57,356 bases of DNA from JAYVYM01 sp046593925 (GCA_046593925.1 JBKJQN010000030.1:1-57356); one strand, 5' to 3'. Shown: positions 1 to 8,292, numbered from the stretch's first letter. Notes: generated from the sequence alone by a model not told the origin. Numbers and translations are program-made.

Positions 1-435
1 GTAGTTGTTCATGTAGAGCCGCTTGAGGTTCTGCTGGATCGTCGAGTGGCGGACCTCGTCGATCATCTGGATGGCCTGCCCGTTGTGCAGCTCGGGGTTC
101 GGCACGGTGTTGAACAGCAGCGGCATCGCGCGCGCTGCGGAGATCTCCGGGAGCGGGATGATCGACAGGAACAGCTTCTGCCACTCCAGCCAGCGCTCCT
201 GCACCTGGCGGAACATGTTCCCGCGGATGGCGCCGTCGGCAGCGCCGTAGACGCGTGAGTCCTTCTCCTCCTGCATCGGGAAGTAGGACCGCAGCACCTG
301 CTTGAGCGGGTCCTTCTTCTTGGCCTTGGCGAAGGTGTAGTCCGTGCCGTACTGGGAGACCGGCTCGTGGTAGAGCGGCTCCCAGGCCAGCTCCTGGATC
401 TTCTGGTGCGCCGCAGCGACACTCTGGCGACTCAT
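1..435 (-). CDS. mimA: Di-iron monooxygenase hydroxylase large subunit, MimA/PrmA-like (partial, N-terminal 145 residues)
   Basis: Large hydroxylase subunit of a soluble di-iron monooxygenase of the propane/alkane-phenol group, which oxidises small hydrocarbons, ketones or phenol using O2 and electrons from a reductase partner. The visible part carries the conserved DYTF..KKDPLKQ and RGNMFRQVQ..WLEWQKLFLSI segments. The iron-ligand candidates are Glu97 (LPEISAARAMP) and the E-x-x-H motif Glu127/His130 (DEVRH). The gene runs off the window, so the rest and any mimBCD partners lie beyond base 1. ATG 435 is preferred over the in-frame ATG 441 because AGGAAGG sits 8 nt before the former and only 2 nt before the latter. 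A GTCTCA/TGAGAC inverted repeat lies 65-79 nt upstream. Family call is from remembered MimA/PrmA sequences; substrate is inferred. Confidence 0.88.
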   Translation of the reverse strand, partial: MSRQSVAAAHQKIQELAWEPLYHEPVSQYGTDYTFAKAKKKDPLKQVLRSYFPMQEEKDSRVYGAADGAIRGNMFRQVQERWLEWQKLFLSIIPLPEISAARAMPLLFNTVPNPELHNGQAIQMIDEVRHSTIQQNLKRLYMNNY

Positions 436-499
436 GGACATGTCCTTCCTGTTGGCTACCTCGCTGGTGCCAGCAGACCGGAGTCACCCGCTCCGTGCG

Positions 500-514
500 G
501 TCTCAGTCTGAGAC
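500..514. promoter_or_regulatory. Inverted repeat GTCTCA-GTC-TGAGAC upstream of mimA
   Basis: Perfect 6+6 bp inverted repeat with a 3-bp spacer, between the stop of the small upstream gene (532) and the mimA start (435). The same half-sites with the same spacing recur at 850-870 in front of the regulator gene. This is probably an operator for the local activator MimR; the assignment is inference from position and recurrence. Confidence 0.6.
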
Positions 515-531
515 ATCCCGTGTGATCGGGG

Positions 532-774
532 TCACGCCTCTCCCAGCACCGTAGACCTCAGCACAGCCAGGTGGTCCCTGATGTCGCGGGTGACGTGACG
601 GTTGCCCTCGGCGGCCGGCTCGATCCCCAGGGCCCGGAGCAGCTCCGCGGCCGGCCCCCCCGGGTCTCCGGTGTTGCCCAGCACGGGGTGCAGCCCCTCG
701 TCGACCAGCTTGTGGAAGACCAGGTTGACGACCGTCCACGGGTTGAACGTCTCGATCTCATCCGGTTCGGGCAC
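532..774 (-). CDS. Small hypothetical protein between mimR and mimA (80 aa)
   Basis: I do not recognise this small soluble protein. It has no signal peptide, no membrane segment and no Cys. It begins acidic (PEPDEIETFNPW), followed by a helical segment (TVVNLVFHKLVDEGLHPVLG) and a Gly/Pro turn. GTG 774 is the best start because GGAGG ends 6 nt upstream; the frame is also open from TTG 780, but there the Shine-Dalgarno would touch the start codon. It reads in the same direction as mimA and is separated from it by a gap holding an inverted repeat, so mimA may have its own promoter. Its place between activator and hydroxylase suggests a role in assembly or regulation of the monooxygenase, but nothing in the sequence proves it. 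Confidence 0.7.
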   Translation of the reverse strand: MPEPDEIETFNPWTVVNLVFHKLVDEGLHPVLGNTGDPGGPAAELLRALGIEPAAEGNRHVTRDIRDHLAVLRSTVLGEA

Positions 775-849
775 GAGCAACCTCCGCTGCCTGGCGGCGC
801 GAGGAAGGTCCGCGCCGGGGCCCCCGTCCTACCGCGTCCACGGCATGGG

Positions 850-870
850 GCCGTCTCAATGTGAGACGGC
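850..870. promoter_or_regulatory. Inverted repeat GCCGTCTCA-ATG-TGAGACGGC in the mimR divergent region
   Basis: Perfect 9+9 bp inverted repeat with a 3-bp spacer, containing the same GTCTCA/TGAGAC core as the site at 500-514. It lies between the small gene reading left (start 774) and the regulator reading right (start 948), where a protein bound there could control both directions. Operator function is inferred. Confidence 0.65.
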
Positions 871-947
871 ACGGCCTATTGCCCCCGTAGATACCCTGGG
901 TGGCCGTGGCGTCGCGCCACAGGGCACGCGTCTACCCGAGGAGCGCC

Positions 948-2744
948 ATGGCAGGGAACCGGGCCGGAATCCCCGCTGAGGGGGTCGGCCTGGCCAAGGC
1001 CAGGGAACGCTTCCTCACGGTCGACCCGCTCGAGCCGCGAGACGTCCGCCAGGCCATCCTGGCGTCCTGGTGGCGGTCCCGCCAGTCGAACGTCGCCGCG
1101 GACCGGATCGAGATGCAGTACGTGCGCGACCCCGACCTGGACACGCCGCTCACCCGCAGCGCCGAACCGGTGCTCCGGCGGCTGCGCGAGCAGCTCGACG
1201 GTCAGCCGCTGAGCATCCTGCTCACCGACGCCACCGGCGTGGTGCTCAGCCGGCTGACCGCGGACGCCGAGCTGGAACGGCACCTCGATCGCGTGCAGCT
1301 GGCTCCCGGCTTCAGCTATTCCGAGGCGGTGGTGGGGACCAACGGCATCGGCACGGCGCTGGAGGCCGGCCGGCCGATGTATGTGTTCGGTCATGAGCAC
1401 TATGCCGAGAACCTTGAGGAGCTGGCCTGCGCCGGGGTGCCGATCCGACACCCGCTGTCGGGCAAGACGGTCGGGGCGCTCGACCTCACCTGCTGGCGGC
1501 GCGACGCCGGGCCGCTCCTGGTCACGCTCGCCAAGTCCACCGCCGAGCAGATCCGGCAGGCCCTGCTGACCGAGACCGGGATGCGCGAGATCGCGCTGCT
1601 GCAGGCCTACCTGCGGGCCTGTCGGCACAGCGCGGGGATGGTCTTCGCCCTGAACAACGACGTCGTGATGATGAACGAGATGGCTCGGGGGACACTCGGC
1701 GCCGGTGACCAGTCGGCCCTGCTCCGGCACGCCGCCGATGCGCTGTCCGGCAAGCGCGAGCTGGCCACGGTGGATCTGCCGTCGGGTGTGCGGGTACGTC
1801 TGCACACCCGGCCGGTGCACGCCGACAACGGCGTTGCCGGCGGAGTGATCGACGTGCGCGTCGTCGAGTCCAGCGTGTCGCACGCCGATGTCGAGCACCC
1901 GGGCCAGCGGATGCTGCTGCCCGGGCTGGTCGGCACCGGCCCGCTCTGGCGACGGGCCTGCAGCGAGATCGAGAACGGCCACCGGGCAGGCGGTTGGATC
2001 GTGCTCGAGGGCGAGCCCGGGGTCGGCAAGCGCTCGCTGCTGCGCGCCCTGCACCAGCGGGTCGAGCCGACCCGCCGGTTCAGCGTCGTGGACGGCGCAG
2101 AGGCCTCGACCCCGAACGACGCGCGGTGGCTCACCCATGCGCGGCAGACCATCATCGAGGAGGACGGCACGATCGTGCTGCGCCACCTCGACCGCTTGAA
2201 CGACGTCGCGCTGCGGCTGCTCAGCTCGGCGCTGGAGGAGGCGGCCCGCCGGCAGGGTTCCTGGGTCGCGGTCGCGATGCTTGGGGGCGCGGTGTCGCCG
2301 GAGATGGGTCGCCTGCTCCGGCTGTTCCCGAGCACGGTGCATGCGCCGCCGCTACGACACCATGTCGAGGACGTCGAGCAGCTGGTGCCCTTCCTGCTGA
2401 ACCGGCTCGGCTGCGGCGGTCAGCTGGCCTGCTCCACAGAGGCCATGCAGCTGCTGCTGCGATCTTCCTGGCCCGGCAATGTCCAGCAGCTGCTGGACGC
2501 GCTTCGCCACGTGCTGCGCCACCGCCGGTCCGGGGTGATCCAACCCACCGACCTCCCGCCGGAGATCCAGTCGCTCAGCCGACGGCGGCTCAGCACGATG
2601 GAGGCGATCGAGCGCGACGCGATCGTGCTGGCCCTGCAGGACGCCAACGGCAACAAGGCGCAGGCAGCCCGGGCGCTGGGGATGTCGCGGGCAACGATCT
2701 ACCGCAAGATCCACGACTTCGGCGTCAGCGTCCCGGCGGGGTGA
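948..2744 (+). CDS. mimR: MimR/AcoR-type transcriptional activator (GAF, degenerate AAA+, Fis HTH)
   Basis: Activator of the enhancer-binding-protein fold, 598 aa, likely controlling the adjacent monooxygenase genes. A GAF sensor domain spans about residues 75-215 (GTNGIGTALE). A shrunken AAA+ domain follows, with a Walker A-like GEPGVGKR at about 354-361, and a C-terminal Fis-type helix-turn-helix at about 560-590 (NKAQAARALGMSRATIYRK). The GAFTGA loop that contacts sigma-54 is absent, as expected for an actinobacterial member working with sigma-70-type polymerase. ATG 948 is chosen because GAGGAG lies just upstream; the frame is open back to 900. The 3' end overlaps the convergent SDR gene by 20 bp. 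Target assignment is from context. Confidence 0.85.
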   Translation: MAGNRAGIPAEGVGLAKARERFLTVDPLEPRDVRQAILASWWRSRQSNVAADRIEMQYVRDPDLDTPLTRSAEPVLRRLREQLDGQPLSILLTDATGVVLSRLTADAELERHLDRVQLAPGFSYSEAVVGTNGIGTALEAGRPMYVFGHEHYAENLEELACAGVPIRHPLSGKTVGALDLTCWRRDAGPLLVTLAKSTAEQIRQALLTETGMREIALLQAYLRACRHSAGMVFALNNDVVMMNEMARGTLGAGDQSALLRHAADALSGKRELATVDLPSGVRVRLHTRPVHADNGVAGGVIDVRVVESSVSHADVEHPGQRMLLPGLVGTGPLWRRACSEIENGHRAGGWIVLEGEPGVGKRSLLRALHQRVEPTRRFSVVDGAEASTPNDARWLTHARQTIIEEDGTIVLRHLDRLNDVALRLLSSALEEAARRQGSWVAVAMLGGAVSPEMGRLLRLFPSTVHAPPLRHHVEDVEQLVPFLLNRLGCGGQLACSTEAMQLLLRSSWPGNVQQLLDALRHVLRHRRSGVIQPTDLPPEIQSLSRRRLSTMEAIERDAIVLALQDANGNKAQAARALGMSRATIYRKIHDFGVSVPAG

Positions 2745-3657
2745 CCTCAGCCTCCTCGCGTACCGGTGGCAGCCGGCTGCCGAGCACCTGCTCGGTGAGT
2801 TCCCACAGGCGCCGGCCGACGGCAGGGTCCTGGCCGCTGGCGTAGACCGCCAGCAGGTGCGGGCGGCCGCGCGCCTGCCCGAGCAGCCGCGGACCGACGA
2901 ACGCGCCGCTCGGCGTAGCCGGGTCCAGCCCCCGCAGCGTGGGACGGGCGCCAGCGCGCGCGGAGGAGAATGCGACAGCACCGAAGGCCTTGGCCAGCGG
3001 GGCCAGGCGCGGGTGACCGCTGTCAACCTGTTGACGGCTGAACAGGGCGGTGTTGCTGACCCCCGGGTGCACGGCCACGGCCGTGACGGGGGAGCCGACC
3101 GCGACCGTCCGACGGTGCAGCTCCTGTGCGTACAGCAGATTTGCCTGCTTGGTGTTCGCGTAGACCGACTGGCCCACGTACGGCTGCGGGTCGACCAGGT
3201 CCTGCACGGTGCTGTCGGCCGTCAGCCGGCCACCACGCGCCGCGATGCTCGACACCACGACCACCCGACCCCGCGACGCCACCAGCTGCGGCCACAGCCG
3301 GGCGACGAGCAGCGCATGTCCCAGGTGGTTGGTGGCCATCTGCCGCTCGTGGCCCTGCGGCGACGGCAGGTAGACGCCACCCATGACGCCGGCGTTGCAC
3401 ACCAGCGCATCGACCCGGTCGGGCGGCTGGAACGCCGCCACGCTGTCGAGATCGCAAAGGTCGAGCGCAGCGGTGCTGCTGCCCGGGATGCCCCGTGCCG
3501 CGTCGGCGGCCCGGCGGGGGTCGCGGCACGCGAGCTCGACATGCGCACCGTGCCGGGCGAGGACGGTGGCGGCTGCCAGGCCGATGCCGCTGTTGCCGCC
3601 GGTGACGACGACCGTACGGCCGGTCCAGTCGCCCAGGTCGCGTTCATTCCAGGTCAT
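2725..3657 (-). CDS. Short-chain dehydrogenase/reductase, retinol-dehydrogenase/protochlorophyllide-reductase-like
   Basis: NAD(P)-dependent SDR oxidoreductase of 310 aa. It shows the Rossmann TGGNSGIG motif at about 20-27, the NAGV motif, the catalytic Ser (VVSSIAARGG) and the YANTK active-site Tyr/Lys. The long C-terminal part and the HPGVSNTALF segment fit the RDH/POR-like branch, acting on a hydrophobic alcohol or ketone; the substrate is unknown. ATG 3657 gives the standard N-terminus. A GTG at 3687 directly after the upstream helicase stop is an alternative start and would couple the two genes. The end overlaps the convergent mimR gene by 20 bp. Confidence 0.85.
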   Translation of the reverse strand: MTWNERDLGDWTGRTVVVTGGNSGIGLAAATVLARHGAHVELACRDPRRAADAARGIPGSSTAALDLCDLDSVAAFQPPDRVDALVCNAGVMGGVYLPSPQGHERQMATNHLGHALLVARLWPQLVASRGRVVVVSSIAARGGRLTADSTVQDLVDPQPYVGQSVYANTKQANLLYAQELHRRTVAVGSPVTAVAVHPGVSNTALFSRQQVDSGHPRLAPLAKAFGAVAFSSARAGARPTLRGLDPATPSGAFVGPRLLGQARGRPHLLAVYASGQDPAVGRRLWELTEQVLGSRLPPVREEAEVTPPGR

Positions 3658-3687
3658 GCCCGGTCGTGTACCCGGGCTGGCGGCCAC

Positions 3688-5775
3688 TCAGCCGTCGACG
3701 GCCAGGACCAGTGGCAGGACCGCCGAGGCGCCTGCCCCGCGCAGCAGCCGGGCCGCCTCGGTGAGCGTCCAGCCGGTGTCGACGACGTCGTCGACGAGTA
3801 GCACCGGGCACCCGTCGAGAGCGAGTCCGGTGGGCAGCCCCAGCGAACCGGCGACCGACCGCAGGCGCTGCGCGCTGTTGCTGCGACCGGCGGCCGGCTC
3901 GTCGCGGGTGCGCTCAAGGGTGCCGAGCAGCGGCAGCCGTCCGACCTCTGCAAGCCGGGCCGCGAGACTACCGACCAGCTGCGGGCGCGCCCGGCTCGGC
4001 AGCGCCAGGACACCGGCCGGGCGGGTGGACCAGCCCCAGCCGGCCAGCACGGAGACCACGGCCGCGAGGACGTCGTCCGGCACCGGCGCGTCGGCACCCG
4101 ACAGCAGCGCACGCAGCCGGGTTCCCCAGCCGATGTCGGACAGCCGTCCCAGCGCCCGGCCGCTGTCGGCCTGGCGGTCGGCGGGAATCCGGCCGCTCAG
4201 TGTGACGCCGACGGCCGCCATGCCGGTCGGCCAGAGCTTCCGGGGCTCGATCTCGACGCCGGGGCGGCCGAGGACAGCCTGCGCCGCCGCCAGTGACTCT
4301 GGCGAGACGGTCTCGTCCAGCGCTCGGCCGGTACACCGGTCGCATCGACCGCAGGGCGAGCTGCCCGGGCCGGCCACCTCCGGGTCGTCGAGCTGGCGGC
4401 GCAGGAACTCCATCCGGCAGCCCGCAGTGGCGAGGTAGTCGCGCATCGCCTGCTGCTCAGCCGCGCGGTCGGCCGCGACCTTGGCGTAGCGATCGGCGTC
4501 GTACGGCCACGGCCGCCCCGTCGCGGTCCAGCCGCCCTGGACGCGACGCACAGCCCCGTCGACGTCCAGCACCTTCAGCATCGTCTCGAGCCTGGTCCGG
4601 CGCAGGTCGACGCGGGTCTCAAGGGCTGCGGTCGAGAGCGGCTTGTCGCCGAGGGCGGCGAGCGTCGCGCGTACCTGCTCCTCGGTCGGGAAGCCGAGCG
4701 AGGCGAAGTACCGCCAGATCGCCTCGTCCTCGGCCCCGGGCAGCAGGACGACCTGGGCGGCGTCGACACCGCGGCCGGCGCGCCCGACCTGCTGGTAGTA
4801 CGCGATCGGTGACGCCGGGGCGCCCAGGTGCACCACGAAGCCGAGATCGGGCTTGTCGAAGCCCATGCCCAGCGCGGAGGTCGCCACGAGGGCCTTGATG
4901 CGGTTGCCCAGCAGATCGTCCTCGGCCTGCCGGCGCTCGGCGTCGTCGGTACGCCCGGAGTACGCCGCTGCGGCGATGCCGCGGCTGCGCAGGAACGTGG
5001 CGACCTCGTCGGTAGCGGCAACGGTGAGGGTGTAGACGATGCCGGAGCCCGCAATCGCCTCGAGGTGGTCGGCGAGCCAGGCGAGCCGGTGTGCCGGGCT
5101 GGACAGCAGGGCTACCGACAGGTGCAGCGACGAACGGTCCAGGCCCCCGCGCAGCACCAGGGTGTCCGTCGACAGCTGTTCGGCGACGTCGGCGACGACG
5201 CGGGCGTTCGCCGTCGCGGTCGTCGCGAGCACGGGGGTGCCTGCGGGCAGGTCGTCGAGCAGCGTGCGGATACGGCGGTAGTCCGGCCGGAAGTCATGGC
5301 CCCAGTCGGAGATGCAGTGCGCCTCGTCGACCACGAGCAGACCGGTCGTGGCAGCGAGCCTGGGCAGCACGTTGTCCCGGAAGCCGGGGCTGTTGAGTCG
5401 TTCCGGGCTGACCAGCAGCACATCGACCCCCCCTGCCTGTACCGCGTCGTAGACGTCCGCCCACTCCTCGACGTTGCTGGAGTTGACGGTCACGGCCCTG
5501 GTCCCGGCTCGTGCGGCGGCGGCCACCTGGTTGCGCATCAGGGCCAGCAGCGGGCTGATGATGACGGTCGGACCGGCGCCGCGGGCCCGGAGCAGGGCCG
5601 TCGCGACGAAGTAGACCGCGGACTTGCCCCAGCCCGTGCGCTGCACCACCAGGGCCCGGCGGCGGCCGGTGACCAGCGCCTCGATCGCGGTCCACTGGTC
5701 AGCACGCAGGAGGGCGCCGTCACCGGCCAGCAGCCGAAGGGCCTGCTCGGCCTCGTCGCGCGTCCCCCCTGTCAC
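3688..5775 (-). CDS. recQ: RecQ-family ATP-dependent DNA helicase with C-terminal phosphoribosyltransferase-like domain
   Basis: Superfamily 2 3'-5' DNA helicase of 695 aa, acting in recombination and replication-fork repair. Motif I RTGWGKSA lies at residues 46-53 and motif II DEAHCISDWGHDF near 150; the helicase C-terminal lobe contains GRAGRG. A zinc-binding CGRCDRC cluster is near residue 480. The last ~45 residues carry a PRPP-binding-type loop (LLVDDVVDTGWT), as in ComF-like phosphoribosyltransferases, a fusion I recall from other actinobacteria. The start is GTG 5775 with no clear Shine-Dalgarno. A CAGCGT hexamer 6 nt before the start could be a weak leaderless -10. The SDR gene follows on the same strand. 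Confidence 0.88.
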   Translation of the reverse strand: MTGGTRDEAEQALRLLAGDGALLRADQWTAIEALVTGRRRALVVQRTGWGKSAVYFVATALLRARGAGPTVIISPLLALMRNQVAAAARAGTRAVTVNSSNVEEWADVYDAVQAGGVDVLLVSPERLNSPGFRDNVLPRLAATTGLLVVDEAHCISDWGHDFRPDYRRIRTLLDDLPAGTPVLATTATANARVVADVAEQLSTDTLVLRGGLDRSSLHLSVALLSSPAHRLAWLADHLEAIAGSGIVYTLTVAATDEVATFLRSRGIAAAAYSGRTDDAERRQAEDDLLGNRIKALVATSALGMGFDKPDLGFVVHLGAPASPIAYYQQVGRAGRGVDAAQVVLLPGAEDEAIWRYFASLGFPTEEQVRATLAALGDKPLSTAALETRVDLRRTRLETMLKVLDVDGAVRRVQGGWTATGRPWPYDADRYAKVAADRAAEQQAMRDYLATAGCRMEFLRRQLDDPEVAGPGSSPCGRCDRCTGRALDETVSPESLAAAQAVLGRPGVEIEPRKLWPTGMAAVGVTLSGRIPADRQADSGRALGRLSDIGWGTRLRALLSGADAPVPDDVLAAVVSVLAGWGWSTRPAGVLALPSRARPQLVGSLAARLAEVGRLPLLGTLERTRDEPAAGRSNSAQRLRSVAGSLGLPTGLALDGCPVLLVDDVVDTGWTLTEAARLLRGAGASAVLPLVLAVDG

Positions 5776-5832
5776 GACCCCACGCTGCCAGACTCCTGCG
5801 TCGCAGCCGGTTCCGTGTCCATGCGCCCCGGC

Positions 5833-7071
5833 TCAGGCGAGCGCGCTGCCAGACTTCCACTGGGCAAAGGTCATGTTCCAGTCCTGACTCCCAGCGTCGG
5901 ACAGGGCCGGCCCCGTCGTGCTGTTGACGACCTGCACGACGTCGCCGCGGGTGGCTTGCAGGAAGTACCAGTGGGCGTCGGCGGGAGACAGGTTGATGCA
6001 GCCGTGGCTGACGTTGGCAACACCCTGGCTCGGGACCGACCACGGCGCGCCGTGCGTGAAGGTGCCGCTGTTGGTGAGGCGTACGGCGTCCTTGACCGCG
6101 GTCTTGTACGCGGGCGTACCCGGCGGCAGGTCGACCGTCGCGGAGTCCATCACCAGGTCGGCGAACTTCTCGAGCACCACGAACGTGCCGTTGCGAGTCG
6201 CGAACTCCGGACGGCCCATTGAGGCACGCATCGTCCGGATGACCTGGCCGTTCTTCGACACCGTCATGGTGTGGGCGGCGGTGTCCACGACGCTGGTCCG
6301 GGCGTCGCCGACGGTGAAGGTCGAGGTGTGGCTGCCGGTACCCCAGACCCCAGGTGCCGCCTGGAGGTGATCGAGCGCGGCTGTCATCGTGATCGTCGTC
6401 CCGGTCGCCCAGAAGCCGGCGCCGCGGTAGCGCAGCTCGGTCGAGCTCATCCAGCGCCAGGCCCCGGCTACGGACGGCACCGTCGTCACTGTCAGGCGCT
6501 TCTCGACTGCGGCCCGGGCGGCCGCGTCCTTGACCGGGGTGGCCAGGCGGACCGACAGGGCCTGCCCCACACCGACGGACGCACCGTCGCCGGGGACGAG
6601 GGTGACGCCGAGCGTCTTGTCCGGCGCAGTCGTGCCGACGGTGATTGGCAGGCTGTGGGACCGCCCGGCGGAGTCGCGGACCTGCGCGACCATCTGGTAG
6701 GTCGACGCGGGGAAGCTCGCGCCCGCAGCGGTCCAGCGGCCATCGGTGCCGATCGCCCCCGTGACGGCTGCGCCGTCCGGGCCGGTGCCGGTGACGTCGG
6801 TCAGCAGGCCGTCGGTGGCCGTGACGACCAGCGGGTCCTGCCAGCGCACGGTTCCGGCCGCGCTCAGCCCGCTCACCGAGGCCACCGGTATCGCGACGGG
6901 CGCAGGGATGACCGGTCCCGGGCTGGCGCCTGCCGACAGGCTCCCCGCGGAACGGGCGTGCACGGTCGCCGCGGTCCCTACCGACGCGACGGCGACCAGG
7001 CCGGCCACGACGAGGGCGGCTCGCCGGCGGCTGCGCCGCACCGGGGCGGGGCCGGGGTTCTGACTGCTCAC
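5833..7071 (-). CDS. L,D-transpeptidase (YkuD domain, Ig-like N-terminal domains)
   Basis: Cell-wall enzyme of 412 aa that makes 3-3 peptidoglycan cross-links outside the membrane. A basic N-terminus (PVRRSRRRAA) precedes one hydrophobic segment at about 18-36, acting as signal anchor. Two Ig-like domains follow, then the YkuD domain with the HGAPWSVPSQGVANVSHGC signature; the nucleophile is Cys358. The start is GTG 7071, with AAGGAG 8 nt upstream; the frame is open to 7176 but lacks a comparable ribosome site. The architecture matches mycobacterial LdtMt2-type proteins. It is separated from the helicase by 57 bp on the same strand. Confidence 0.9.
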   Translation of the reverse strand: MSSQNPGPAPVRRSRRRAALVVAGLVAVASVGTAATVHARSAGSLSAGASPGPVIPAPVAIPVASVSGLSAAGTVRWQDPLVVTATDGLLTDVTGTGPDGAAVTGAIGTDGRWTAAGASFPASTYQMVAQVRDSAGRSHSLPITVGTTAPDKTLGVTLVPGDGASVGVGQALSVRLATPVKDAAARAAVEKRLTVTTVPSVAGAWRWMSSTELRYRGAGFWATGTTITMTAALDHLQAAPGVWGTGSHTSTFTVGDARTSVVDTAAHTMTVSKNGQVIRTMRASMGRPEFATRNGTFVVLEKFADLVMDSATVDLPPGTPAYKTAVKDAVRLTNSGTFTHGAPWSVPSQGVANVSHGCINLSPADAHWYFLQATRGDVVQVVNSTTGPALSDAGSQDWNMTFAQWKSGSALA

Positions 7072-7183
7072 GGTTGGCGCTCCTTGACCGGAAAGTTCGT
7101 CCACCGGAGTGGCCATCGTACGTTCTGAAGGCTGGTGGACCGTCGGCCGCGCCGGGTGTGCCGCCAGCGGTCCCACCCGTTAG

Positions 7184-7205
7184 ACGTCCGGGGCGCCCCG
7201 GACGT
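7184..7205. terminator. 22-bp perfect palindrome, probable terminator
   Basis: ACGTCCGGGGC/GCCCCGGACGT is a perfect 11+11 bp palindrome, 16 bp after the stop of the small membrane protein gene, in front of the L,D-transpeptidase gene. It can form a stable GC hairpin with no U tract, as is common for high-GC actinobacterial terminators. Confidence 0.65.
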
Positions 7206-7221
7206 TGCCCCTAAGGGTGGT

Positions 7222-7518
7222 TCAGCCGGCCCGGGCCCCGAGCACGGCGAGGCCGACGACGCCACCGACGACCGCGAGCATCGCGAGCGGCACCAGCCAG
7301 GGACGACGGGCCGGGCCGGCCGGCCCGATGCGGGCGGGCCGGCGACGTACCGCGACGGTGATCGCGACGATGCAGGCCTCGACGGCGAGCAGTCCGAGGG
7401 CCAGGCCGGCGAGGCCCACCAGCGCCAGCAGGACGCTGACCAACAGCAGCGGCAGGACGTAGACCAGCAGCACGGCCACCACGTCGCCGCGAGCCGGTCC
7501 TGGCCGCGGTCCGGTCAT
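7222..7518 (-). CDS. Small integral membrane protein (98 aa)
   Basis: Predicted membrane protein of 98 aa of unknown function. After a short basic N-terminus (MTGPRPGPARG), two adjacent hydrophobic stretches cover about residues 13-55 (VVAVLLVYVLPLLLVSV and LAGLALGLLAVEACIV). A polar RRRPAR loop follows, then a third hydrophobic stretch near the C-terminus (LVPLAMLAVVGGVVGLAVL). The ATG at 7518 overlaps the stop of the upstream decarboxylase-like gene as ATGA, so the two are translationally coupled. I recognise no family. Confidence 0.7.
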   Translation of the reverse strand: MTGPRPGPARGDVVAVLLVYVLPLLLVSVLLALVGLAGLALGLLAVEACIVAITVAVRRRPARIGPAGPARRPWLVPLAMLAVVGGVVGLAVLGARAG

Positions 7519-8207
7519 GCCACCCGTGCGCGCATGCGCAGGACCAGGCCGCGGTGCCGCCCCGACCGGAGCCACCCGGCGATGCTGCCCGGCTCACCGG
7601 CCAGGTCACTGTCGACCTGCACGGTGACCCGACCGAGCCGGGCCCGGCCGACGGCTGTCGTAGTGCTGCGCCGGAGCCGACCGGCCGCGTCGACCTGGTT
7701 GCCGCGCAACCACCCGGCCGCGGGCAGCCACGGCCCTGCCGGGTGGGGCCGGGCCGCGATCCGCCAGCCCGCGCCGGCAGCGACCACCTGCTCAGCGGTC
7801 CGGCTGAAGGTCGCCACGGTCTTGGGCAGTGCCCAGTTCGTCCGGCCGCCGTGCACCGACAGCAGCGAGTCGACGGCGATGAACGGCACGTGCACCGTCA
7901 GCGGCCGGATCTGCACCGCCCCGATGACCTCGTCGTACGGCCCGACCGGGGTGTCGAGATAGCGCACCAGGGCGCCCACCACCAGCGCCCTGCGAGGGCG
8001 CGCCCCGAGCCCCGGGGGCAGGTCCGCGAGTGCGGTGGTCGGGGCGCGGTGCCACCACACGACGGCCTCAAGCCGGCAGGGCCACGGTGGGCCGGGCGTG
8101 CTGTCGGGCAGCCGGATGAGGTCGGCCGCGTCCAGCCGCGACTCCGGCGCCCCCGGCAGGTCCGTGAGGGCGTACGGCGCTGTCCGGTTGCTGGGGGCGG
8201 CATCCAC
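7515..8207 (-). CDS. Acetoacetate decarboxylase family protein
   Basis: About 230 aa with the acetoacetate-decarboxylase-like fold. The diagnostic stretch is GPYDEVIGAVQIRPL, then HVPFIAVDS and GGRTNWALPKTVATF, where the Lys of LPK is the position expected for the Schiff-base lysine. The family includes true decarboxylases and many members of unknown chemistry, so activity is not assured. GTG 8207 fits the domain start; the frame is open further upstream but would run into the divergent DUF349 gene. It is coupled by ATGA to the membrane protein gene downstream. The ribosome site is weak. Confidence 0.72.
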   Translation of the reverse strand: MDAAPSNRTAPYALTDLPGAPESRLDAADLIRLPDSTPGPPWPCRLEAVVWWHRAPTTALADLPPGLGARPRRALVVGALVRYLDTPVGPYDEVIGAVQIRPLTVHVPFIAVDSLLSVHGGRTNWALPKTVATFSRTAEQVVAAGAGWRIAARPHPAGPWLPAAGWLRGNQVDAAGRLRRSTTTAVGRARLGRVTVQVDSDLAGEPGSIAGWLRSGRHRGLVLRMRARVA

Positions 8208-8292
8208 CCCACCAGTCTCGCGCAGCCGGCCCGCCCGTGCGGCCGCAGGGCAGACTGGCCCGCGACAGCACGGGCGACGAGCGGGAGAAGCG

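Noticed and set aside
876..2342. 488-aa open frame antisense to mimR
   Set aside because: Low-complexity His/Arg/Gln/Gly translation with no domain; typical of the complementary strand of high-GC genes. The sense gene has clear GAF and Fis domains.
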